A stretch of DNA of 11,446 nt, from the NCBI GenBank assembly GCA_013042765.1, contig JABDPP010000056.1, forward strand, positions 1-11,446, in the 5' to 3' direction. Each line of letters opens with the position of its first letter. Position 1 is the first letter of the stretch. The position numbers and the translations under genes are program-made. Shown in pieces: positions 1 through 5,310 of the stretch. The stretch is from Litoreibacter sp. Lineage in GTDB: Bacteria; Pseudomonadota; Alphaproteobacteria; Rhodobacterales; Rhodobacteraceae. Under the pieces are notes generated by a model. That model ran no database searches. It saw only the letters and a list, made by a program, of their open reading frames with translations, and had not been told where the DNA came from.

Positions 1-89
1 AGATAGGGCACCACCCGGCGCACGGTGCGAAAGCCGCTCTGGCGCAAATCCGCATTGAGGCGGGCATCACTGACAGGGGTGGGAGGCAT
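1..89 (-). CDS. N-terminus of a gene cut by the window edge, possibly an ABC exporter
   Basis: Only the first 29 codons are present. They read from an ATG at 89-87 toward the left edge with no stop, beginning MPPTPVSDARLN and ending around RTVRRVVPYL. A basic stretch followed by a V-V-P-Y-L segment resembles the region just before the first membrane helix of half-size ABC exporters of the Atm1/ABCB7 type, which often start with a short polar tail and an R-x-(I/V)-x-P-Y-L motif. That is a resemblance only, since no catalytic motif is inside the window. The gene lies 82 bases beyond the stop of the LysM gene on the same strand, so it could be read from the same transcript. It could also be an unrelated membrane protein. 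Confidence 0.5.
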   Translation of the reverse strand, partial: MPPTPVSDARLNADLRQSGFRTVRRVVPY

Positions 90-171
90 AAGGTCCGGAA
101 TTCCTTGGCTGATACCTTTTACCTAAGGTGACAAAGCCGATTTGACCAGCATCAGCAGGAACAGAAATTCC
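90..171. other. Short spacer between LysM gene and partial downstream gene
   Basis: This is 82 bases between the stop of the LysM gene and the start of the partial gene, both on the minus strand. I see no stem followed by a T-run that would act as a terminator on the minus strand. The only symmetric elements are very short (GGAATTCC near 98-105 and ACCTAAGGT at 121-129). Read-through from the LysM gene is therefore plausible. Confidence 0.4.
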
Positions 172-1569
172 TCACTGATCCGGCAACGTGAAAACCTGTC
201 CCGGATAGATCAGGTCCGGGTCGCGGATCAGGTCGCGATTGGCCTCGTAAACGCGGACATATTGCTCGCCCTTGCCGTAGCGCCCTTTCGCGATTGCCCA
301 GAGCGTGAAGCCCGGTTGAACCGTAACGGCCTTGACGGTCTCAGAGACCACTTCCGTCTGCTCACGCTGGAACGGGGTTTCGACCCGCGATGTCACGGAG
401 CCATCGGACGCAACTTCATCCACACGCAACTGGTAGATCCCGGCATCGACATCCGGCAGCGCGGTTTCCCACGTACCGTCAGGAGAGATTGGCGTGGTCT
501 GAACCGGCTGACCATCGATATAGACACGTACAAAACCTTCGCTGCTGCCACGCCCTGACAGCGCCACCTCGCCTGCGCGATCATAGGTGATCGTGTCGAT
601 CACCACATTTGCCACCGGCGCCAGGTTGCGATCGGTTCCCGGAACCAGCGGCTGCGGCGCAGGTTGCAGCACCTCGACACCGGTGTCATCGGCAAGAACC
701 AGTGCCGGCGCGTCGGGCTCGGATGGCTCCTGTGATGGCTCAGTGGCATCAACCTCCTCGTTGAGGGTCGCTTCCCGTGTCGGCGCGGCCGTTCCTGCGA
801 GCTCGTTCTCATCCGTGACCTTGGCCGGATCAGACGCGGGGGCATCAGCGGCAGGTGCGACAAGCTCTGCAGTTTGCGCCGTCTCCGCAGGCTCTTGGGA
901 TGTCTCTGCTGGTGCCGTCGTGGACTCCGTTGGGGCGGCCTGTGCAATCTCGATTGACGCGTTGGGCGCGATCAGCACTGTCCCGCTCGACGCCAGACGC
1001 TGCCCATCGGGCATCACGGCAGACAGGCCAAGGCTACGTGGATCCGCAGATTGGCCCAGCTCGACGATCACCACGTACTTGCCCGACGCATCCGCCGTAA
1101 CACGCGCTACGGCCTCCCCATCCACAAGGATCTCGACAGAGCTGCCGCGCGGCGCCGCTCCGGAAATGACGGTCAGGCCGCTCGCCTCAATCCGCACGAC
1201 GTCAAAGGATGGCGCCTCTGGTCTCGGGGCCACGGGCTCCGGCGCTGTAGGAGCTTCCTGGACATGAGAAACTTCTGCGCTTTCTCCGGATGCCTCGGCC
1301 TGTGCTTGGGCCTGCGTCTGCGTCTGTTCCTGCGTCTGGGACTGAGCCACCGGCGCGCTGTCCGCAGGCTCAGGCGCCTGCGCGGCGCTCTCGGCGGGCG
1401 CAGGAGTTGCCGGCGTTTCGCGCGCAACCTGCTCGGGGATGGCCTCGTCTTCGACCATCACCTCCGGCGGCAAAAGATACAGGACCACAGCGGCGATCAG
1501 GACCCCCGCGACGATACCCAAAGTCACCGCGCCCGGACCGCGTACACCCAATTGCGACCAACCGGCCAT
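172..1569 (-). CDS. Membrane-anchored Ig-like/LysM domain protein
   Basis: This 465-residue protein probably sits in the inner membrane and reaches toward the peptidoglycan. One transmembrane helix (about residues 14-33) follows a short cytoplasmic tail. A Pro/Ala/Glu/Gln-rich linker follows (about 40-120), including a Gln-Thr run at 76-91. A first Ig-like module (about 122-201, with VEILVDGEAVARV) precedes a second acidic Ala/Pro/Thr linker. A second Ig-like module spans about 318-403 (VRVYIDGQPV, SPDGTWE). The C-terminal LysM domain (about 415-463) has the usual pattern: TLWAIAKGRYG, YEANRDLI and a closing Y-P-G-Q-V-F-x-L-P. LysM domains bind N-acetylglucosamine polymers. The reading frame is open back to 1713, but the ATG at 1569 is preferred: it has AGGAAAG just upstream and puts the membrane helix at the N-terminus. 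The exact role is unknown. Proteins of this layout are common in Rhodobacterales. Confidence 0.88.
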   Translation of the reverse strand: MAGWSQLGVRGPGAVTLGIVAGVLIAAVVLYLLPPEVMVEDEAIPEQVARETPATPAPAESAAQAPEPADSAPVAQSQTQEQTQTQAQAQAEASGESAEVSHVQEAPTAPEPVAPRPEAPSFDVVRIEASGLTVISGAAPRGSSVEILVDGEAVARVTADASGKYVVIVELGQSADPRSLGLSAVMPDGQRLASSGTVLIAPNASIEIAQAAPTESTTAPAETSQEPAETAQTAELVAPAADAPASDPAKVTDENELAGTAAPTREATLNEEVDATEPSQEPSEPDAPALVLADDTGVEVLQPAPQPLVPGTDRNLAPVANVVIDTITYDRAGEVALSGRGSSEGFVRVYIDGQPVQTTPISPDGTWETALPDVDAGIYQLRVDEVASDGSVTSRVETPFQREQTEVVSETVKAVTVQPGFTLWAIAKGRYGKGEQYVRVYEANRDLIRDPDLIYPGQVFTLPDQ

Positions 1570-1588
1570 TCGTCTTTCCTTTTCCCCG

Positions 1589-1605
1589 GTTTGCGCGATG
1601 CAAAC
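1589..1605. repeat. Perfect 6-bp inverted repeat GTTTGC-N5-GCAAAC
   Basis: The arms are 1589-1594 and 1600-1605, separated by GCGAT. The repeat lies in the divergent spacer, 20 bases upstream of the LysM start. It overlaps a possible -35 element of the LOG gene and sits just downstream of the candidate minus-strand promoter. The symmetry seen here would suit a dimeric repressor site or a small RNA hairpin in the LysM leader. Function is inferred. Confidence 0.5.
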
Positions 1606-1615
1606 ACCCTGCTTG

Positions 1616-1621
1616 TATGAT
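1616..1621 (+). promoter_or_regulatory. Candidate -10 element for the LOG gene
   Basis: TATGAT matches the sigma-70 -10 consensus at 5 of 6 positions. It lies 52 bases before the chosen LOG start. The only -35-like sequence is TTGCGC at 1591-1596 with a long 19-bp spacer, inside the inverted repeat. Assignment is by eye only. Confidence 0.3.
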
Positions 1622-1648
1622 CCTATCAGCGTCGTTATCACAAGGCAA
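1620..1648 (-). promoter_or_regulatory. Candidate sigma-70 promoter for the LysM gene
   Basis: Read on the minus strand, TTGCCT (1648-1643) and TAGGAT (1625-1620) are separated by 17 bases. Each matches consensus at 4 of 6 positions. Transcription would begin near 1612, so the inverted repeat at 1589-1605 would fall just inside the transcript. Assignment is by eye only. Confidence 0.33.
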
Positions 1649-1660
1649 AACATGGGTCTA

Positions 1661-1667
1661 AAGGGGG
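1661..1667 (+). promoter_or_regulatory. Ribosome binding site that decides the LOG start
   Basis: AAGGGGG lies 5 bases before the ATG at 1673. It is a strong Shine-Dalgarno-like purine run and favours this ATG over the in-frame ATG at 1652, which has only a weak AAGGC upstream and would add seven residues not typical of the family. Confidence 0.65.
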
Positions 1668-1672
1668 TCACG

Positions 1673-2218
1673 ATGTCATCAGTATGTGTCTTTTGTGGTT
1701 CTCGATTTGGCAAAAACGGATCCTACAAGGCAGCGGCCGAAGATCTTGGAAACGCGATCGCGAAAGAAGGGATGCGACTGGTCTACGGCGCCGGTGATGT
1801 CGGGCTAATGGGCACGGTCGCTCGCAGCTGTCAGGACGCCGGCGGTGAGGTCTTCGGTGTCATTCCCGTGCACCTTTTTGACCGGGAGGTCGGCAAGCGC
1901 GACCTTCGGACATTTGTCGTCACCGAGAACATGCATGAGCGCAAGAAGGTCATGTTCATGAACTCCGACGCGATCGTGGTGCTGCCGGGTGGCGCAGGTT
2001 CGCTGGACGAGTTTTTCGAGGTCCTCACATGGGCGCAGCTCGACCTGCACGCCAAGCCGATCTTCATCCTCAATATCGACGGCTATTGGGACACACTTGT
2101 GGCGCTTGTCGACCAGATCGTGGACGATGGGTTTGCCGATGCCTCGCTCAAGGATCTGTTTCGCGTGGTCCATACCGTGCCAGAGCTGATCAACGCCCTG
2201 CCCCGGGTCCCACGCTAG
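1673..2218 (+). CDS. LOG family (TIGR00730) Rossmann-fold phosphoribohydrolase
   Basis: This 181-residue protein is the usual length for the LOG/YgdH-like family. Family members cleave the N-glycosidic bond of nucleoside 5'-monophosphates and release a free base plus ribose 5-phosphate; in some organisms the product is a cytokinin. Visible hallmarks are the N-terminal VCVFCGSRFG strand-loop, the GAGDVGLMG nucleotide-binding loop (39-47), the MHERKK segment (88-93) with the conserved Arg-Lys, and the signature PGGAGSLDE (105-113). That signature differs from the canonical PGGxGTxxE only by Ser for Thr, and the catalytic Glu is kept. No signal peptide is seen, so the protein is cytoplasmic. It is divergently transcribed from the LysM gene. 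Family membership is secure, but the natural substrate here (cytokinin precursor or housekeeping nucleotide) is not shown by the sequence. Confidence 0.93.
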   Translation: MSSVCVFCGSRFGKNGSYKAAAEDLGNAIAKEGMRLVYGAGDVGLMGTVARSCQDAGGEVFGVIPVHLFDREVGKRDLRTFVVTENMHERKKVMFMNSDAIVVLPGGAGSLDEFFEVLTWAQLDLHAKPIFILNIDGYWDTLVALVDQIVDDGFADASLKDLFRVVHTVPELINALPRVPR

Positions 2219-2365
2219 ACTCAACCCGCGGCTGCGCACCGATCAACGGCCAAGCGAGTGCGGGGCCCTGACCAAGTTGTGATGCGGAAACTTACCCGTG
2301 ATTTGCTAACGTGACAGCAGAATCGCGACGCTTACCATTTCCGCGACACAGCAACGGAGCCCGAT
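2219..2365. other. 147-bp spacer upstream of the Sco-type operon
   Basis: The stretch holds no gene. A terminator for the LOG gene is not obvious: CGCAC near 2235 can pair with GTGCG near 2258, but no T-run follows. A promoter for the five-gene operon must lie here or further upstream. A TTGTGA hexamer at 2277-2282 and TGCTAA at 2304-2309 are the nearest sigma-70-like pieces, but their 21-bp spacing is poor. GANTC sites (CcrM methylation motif in alphaproteobacteria) occur at the LOG stop and near 2320. Confidence 0.4.
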
Positions 2366-2824
2366 ATGCGACCAGGACCGACCTCTCTACTTGCCGCGCT
2401 GGCCTTGACCCTCGCCACGCCAAGCCTCGCGGCCGAGGGCGAGCGCGTCCAGATCCGTGGTGAAATCATCGACACGTGGTGCTATTACTCCGGCGTTATG
2501 GGCGGCCCCGACGCGGTGGTGGGCACAGCCCATCACACCTGCGCCATGTGGTGCTCGGCGGGCGGCATTCCGGTCGGGCTGCTGGGCGACGACGGGCAGG
2601 TCTACATGGTGCTCAAGATCGAAGGCGATGACGCCTCCGCCAGCGGTGACACGCAATTGAGCCTCGCCAGTCATGAGATCACCGCCGACGGCATGCTCTA
2701 CAAGCGCGACGGGCTGAACTACCTCGTCGTCGAGAAGGTGGTGACAGACCACGGCATCACCAATCACAATCACGAGGATTACGGCGTCGTGCCGGGCTTC
2801 GCGATCCCGAAACCCAAGCAGTGA
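2366..2824 (+). CDS. Exported Cys/His-rich small protein, unknown function
   Basis: This is a 152-residue protein. A signal peptide is clear: a short basic start, a hydrophobic Leu/Ala stretch and cleavage around residues 22-23. The mature part holds three Cys (39, 59, 63) and several His. The densest motif is HHTCAMWC (56-63), a CxxxC pair preceded by two His. It is introduced by GEIIDTWCY (33-40) and followed by GGIPVGLL (66-73). A second His cluster, TNHNHED (132-138), lies near the C-terminus. Together these look like a metal site (copper is the natural guess beside a Sco protein) or a redox thiol pair. GGAG at 2356-2359 supports the ATG at 2366. It is the first gene of a five-gene row. 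I recognise the IIDTWCY...HHxCAxWC...GGIP pattern as recurring in bacterial proteins of unknown function, but I cannot give it a family name. Confidence 0.85.
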   Translation: MRPGPTSLLAALALTLATPSLAAEGERVQIRGEIIDTWCYYSGVMGGPDAVVGTAHHTCAMWCSAGGIPVGLLGDDGQVYMVLKIEGDDASASGDTQLSLASHEITADGMLYKRDGLNYLVVEKVVTDHGITNHNHEDYGVVPGFAIPKPKQ

Positions 2825-2831
2825 GGGCCAG

Positions 2832-3401
2832 ATGATGAAACGTTTTCTCGCCCTGCTCTTCTGCCTCGCCTCGCCACTTGCCGCTCAGGATTTCTCCGAA
2901 GGATCGGAGGCCAAGACCTGGAACCTCTACGCCGAAGTGCCCGCACGTTTCGAGGCGCAGGTGGTTGATATCCTGTGCACGATCACCGGCGATTGCCCCG
3001 ACAATTGCGGTGACGGTCGCCGCCAACTGGGCCTTTTGCGCAGCGCGGATGGCGTATTGGTCTACCCTAACAAGAATTCGCAACCCGCCTTCACCGGCGC
3101 GGCCGTTGAACTGCGCCCATTCTGCGGGCAGGACGTAGAAGTGGACGGGCTGATGATCGAGGATCCCGATCTCGCGGCCAAGAACATCTATCTGGTCCAG
3201 AAGATCCGCACGATGGGATCCGAGGACTGGGTGAAAGCCAACCGCTGGACCAAGGACTGGGCCAAGAAACACCCCGAGGCAAAGGGCAAAGGCCCGTGGT
3301 TCCGACGTGATCCGCGCGTGAGCGCCTATATCGCGGAAAGCGGCTATACCGGTTTGGGGGAAGAGGCCGATGCCGCCCTGATCAAGGAACTGTTCGAATG
3401 A
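2832..3401 (+). CDS. Exported CxxxC-containing protein, unknown function
   Basis: This is a 189-residue protein, or 188 if the adjacent second Met at 2835 is used; the purine run GAGGG ending at 2827 suits that start slightly better. A signal peptide (basic MMKR, hydrophobic core, cleavage near A18) precedes a mature domain with Cys at 49, 55, 59 and 98. The core is DILCTITGDCPDNCGDG (47-62), including a CPDNC CxxxC pair, followed by RRQLGLL and a VYPNKNSQPAFTG segment (78-89). A fourth Cys sits in RPFCGQ (95-100). The C-terminal half is rich in charged and Trp residues (WVKANRWTKDW, 133-143) and has no Cys. It has no transmembrane helix after the signal, so it is expected to be periplasmic. 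It starts 7 bases after the previous stop and overlaps the Sco gene by 4 bases. Function is unknown; cysteine-linked metal or thiol chemistry is inferred. Confidence 0.85.
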   Translation: MMKRFLALLFCLASPLAAQDFSEGSEAKTWNLYAEVPARFEAQVVDILCTITGDCPDNCGDGRRQLGLLRSADGVLVYPNKNSQPAFTGAAVELRPFCGQDVEVDGLMIEDPDLAAKNIYLVQKIRTMGSEDWVKANRWTKDWAKKHPEAKGKGPWFRRDPRVSAYIAESGYTGLGEEADAALIKELFE

Positions 3402-3976
3402 TCCGCGCCGTTCTCCTGAGCTGTGCCCTGACGGTTGTGGCCTCTGCGTCAACTGCATCCGAGCCCGACACCGCCCTGCCCTTCAAGATCGGCGGCGCGT
3501 TCGAACTTGTGGACCAGCACGGCAGTCCGCGCACGCAGGTCGATCCCGACGGTCAGCTCCAGCTTCTGTTCTTCGGCTATGCCAATTGCCAGCAGATCTG
3601 CTCGGCCGCGCTGCCGCTGATGGCCGAGGTCACGGACGAACTGGCGGGCGATGGGATCACCCTGCACCCCGTCATGATCACCGTGGACCCCAAACGCGAC
3701 ACGTCGGAGACGATCGGATCCGCCTTGCGCGAACACCATCCGGATTTCGTCGGGCTGACCGGATCCGAACGTGCGCTACAGGCGGCCTATGACGCCTTCT
3801 CGGTCACCCGCGAGGAGCTGTTCACCGATCCCGAATTCGGCCCGGTCTTCTCCCATGGCAGTTTTCTCTACCTGCTGAGCGGCGAGGGCGAGGTCCTGAC
3901 CCTCCTGCCACCCGTCCTGCCAACCTCGGAAATCCGAAGCATCGTTACGCGCTACGCCACAGGGGCAGCGAGCTGA
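3398..3976 (+). CDS. SCO1/SenC family copper or thiol-disulfide protein
   Basis: This 192-residue thioredoxin-fold protein belongs to the Sco family, whose members deliver copper to the CuA site of cytochrome oxidases or reduce its cysteines. It keeps the three copper ligands: the Cys pair of NCQQIC (C64 and C68, spacing CxxxC) after the FFGYAN strand, and the distal His in FSHGSFLYLL (H153). The TVDPKRDT segment (95-102) is also typical. Two features differ from the common form. The prolines of the usual CPxxCP are absent (NCQQICS). The N-terminus also looks like a cleavable signal peptide (cleavage near 20) rather than a retained membrane anchor. The start overlaps the preceding stop (ATGA), with AAGGA at 3384-3388 inside the upstream gene. 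No oxidase gene is in the window, so the client is unknown. It may serve the two neighbouring CxxxC proteins. Confidence 0.9.
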   Translation: MIRAVLLSCALTVVASASTASEPDTALPFKIGGAFELVDQHGSPRTQVDPDGQLQLLFFGYANCQQICSAALPLMAEVTDELAGDGITLHPVMITVDPKRDTSETIGSALREHHPDFVGLTGSERALQAAYDAFSVTREELFTDPEFGPVFSHGSFLYLLSGEGEVLTLLPPVLPTSEIRSIVTRYATGAAS

Positions 3977-3977
3977 G

Positions 3978-4481
3978 ATGACGCGGTCCGTCTTCACCCG
4001 TCGCCGGATCCTGACTGCCGGCATCGTGCTGGTTGCAGGTGGAGCAGCGATAGCTGCAGGCGGCGGGCGGAACCTGTTTTACGACTGGCTCACGGAAGAA
4101 ACCCGGGCCACCGCCATCGATCCGGCCATGGCCCATTCCCAAAGCCTCGCCGGGGAAATTACCCTGATCGATATCCGTCGTCCAGAGGAATGGGCGCAGA
4201 CTGGATCGGGTGAAGGTGCAGTGCGGCTCGATATGCGCCGCAAGGATTTCATCGCAGCCCTCGACCAGATCGTGGACGGCGACAGGGCGCAACCCGTGGC
4301 CCTGATATGCGCCCGTGGCGTCCGCTCTGCGCGCATGTCGAACCTGCTTGCCGCAGCGGGGTTCACGCAGATCATCGACGTGCCGGAAGGCATGTTCGGT
4401 TCAGGCGCGGGGCCGGGCTGGCTCAGACGCGGCCTGCCGCTCGACCGCAGCCCCGTGGCGCCAGCGGATCGCGGCACATGA
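3978..4481 (+). CDS. Rhodanese-like domain protein with Tat-like N-terminus
   Basis: This 167-residue protein has a single rhodanese (sulfurtransferase) domain. It has the LIDIRRPEEW entry motif (63-72) and an active-site loop, CARGVRS (111-117), with the persulfide-forming Cys 111. The GFTQIIDVPEGM segment (128-139) leads to the GPGWLRRGLPL tail (145-155) common in single-domain rhodaneses. Such enzymes move sulfane sulfur between thiols. Residues 7-30 form TRRRIL followed by an Ala/Gly-rich hydrophobic stretch, which resembles a Tat signal or an uncleaved anchor, so the domain probably faces the periplasm. The gene begins one base after the Sco stop and its stop overlaps the next ATG. Beside a Sco protein and two CxxxC proteins, sulfur handling or thiol repair is a reasonable guess, but the substrate is unknown. 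Confidence 0.88.
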   Translation: MTRSVFTRRRILTAGIVLVAGGAAIAAGGGRNLFYDWLTEETRATAIDPAMAHSQSLAGEITLIDIRRPEEWAQTGSGEGAVRLDMRRKDFIAALDQIVDGDRAQPVALICARGVRSARMSNLLAAAGFTQIIDVPEGMFGSGAGPGWLRRGLPLDRSPVAPADRGT

Positions 4482-5296
4482 TCCGGGCACTTGGGCTCGC
4501 CGCTGCCTTTGCATTTGCGCCAGGCGCAGGCGCGCTGGCCGGGTGCAATGGCGATGCGGATCCCTGCGAGACGCCTCAGGGCAGCTATCATGCGGTGCTG
4601 CCCGAAGATCACGGCGGCCGAAAGCTCCCTGCTCTCGTCTTTCTTCACGGCGCCGGCGGCACCGGCAAAGGCATTCTCAGACAAGCCGACCCGTTCCTGG
4701 AACGCGGCTACGCGGTGATTGGCCCCAACGGAATGGAACGCGAGGGCCGGTTCAGGACCGGCTGGTATTTTCATCCCGTCTGGGGAGAGAAACGCGACGA
4801 GTTGAACTTTGTCCGCGAAGTGATCGCCGATGCCGAGGCCCGGTTCGGGATAGACCCCGATCAGGTCCTGCTGGGCGGATTCTCCATTGGCGGTTCGACC
4901 GCCAGTTACCTCGCCTGCGCCGATCCGACACTGGCCCGTGCCTACGCCCCGGTTGCCGGCGGTTTCTGGCGACCGCATCCCGAAGACTGTGCGGGACCGG
5001 TCAACCTGCTCCACACCCATGGCTGGCGCGACAAGACCGTTCCGTTGGAAGGCCGCCCCCTGCGCGATGGCTTCGTCTATCAGGGCGATATTTTCGTCAC
5101 GCTGCAAATCTGGCGGGCGGAGAATGGCTGTGACGGCATGCGCGCCGACAGCTTCGAGACCGATGGCCCGTTCTGGCGGCGTAAATGGGAAACCTGCAAC
5201 GATGGCGCGCTGGAATTTGCCCTGCATGACGGCGCCCATTCAATCCCCAAAGGCTGGTCAAGCATGGTCATGGACTGGTTCGAAGCCTTGGATTGA
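4478..5296 (+). CDS. LpqC/PHB depolymerase-like alpha/beta hydrolase, exported
   Basis: This 272-residue secreted esterase-like protein belongs to the poly(3-hydroxybutyrate) depolymerase/LpqC group (COG3509-like). The oxyanion motif LHGAGG (56-61) and nucleophile elbow GFSIGG (134-139, Ser 136) are clear. The likely Asp is in HGWRDKTVP (D185), and the His is in HDGAHSIP (probably H254). The N-terminus MIRALGL... is a signal peptide ending in L20-A21-G22-C23. That fits a lipobox, so the protein may be a lipoprotein. Alternatively C23 pairs with C30, since the mature protein has six Cys. The ATG at 4478 overlaps the rhodanese stop and is chosen for that coupling and for the signal peptide; the longer open frame back to 4307 lies inside the rhodanese gene. 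Substrate is unknown. Feruloyl-esterase-like or polyester hydrolase activity is possible. Confidence 0.88.
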   Translation: MIRALGLAAAFAFAPGAGALAGCNGDADPCETPQGSYHAVLPEDHGGRKLPALVFLHGAGGTGKGILRQADPFLERGYAVIGPNGMEREGRFRTGWYFHPVWGEKRDELNFVREVIADAEARFGIDPDQVLLGGFSIGGSTASYLACADPTLARAYAPVAGGFWRPHPEDCAGPVNLLHTHGWRDKTVPLEGRPLRDGFVYQGDIFVTLQIWRAENGCDGMRADSFETDGPFWRRKWETCNDGALEFALHDGAHSIPKGWSSMVMDWFEALD

Positions 5297-5310
5297 GGTG
5301 GGACGAAGCC
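5297..5310. other. 14-bp convergent junction between two operons
   Basis: The stop of the plus-strand hydrolase gene (5294-5296) and the stop of opgH on the minus strand (5311-5313) face each other across 14 bases. There is no room for two separate terminators, and I see no stem with a T-run on either strand. Each transcript must end inside, or run into, the opposing gene. Confidence 0.6.

Noticed and set aside
587..1267. Long plus-strand open frame opposite the LysM gene
   Set aside because: Low-complexity Ser/Ala/Gly composition and exact antisense placement over the Ala/Pro-rich linkers mark it as a mirror of GC-rich coding sequence.
1652..1672. Alternative earlier start for the LOG gene
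   Set aside because: The in-frame ATG at 1652 has a poor ribosome binding site, while the ATG at 1673 has AAGGGGG directly upstream and begins at the family's usual first strand.
4079..5239. 386-codon minus-strand open frame opposite the rhodanese and hydrolase genes
   Set aside because: It spans two clear plus-strand genes with recognised catalytic motifs and shows no domain of its own.
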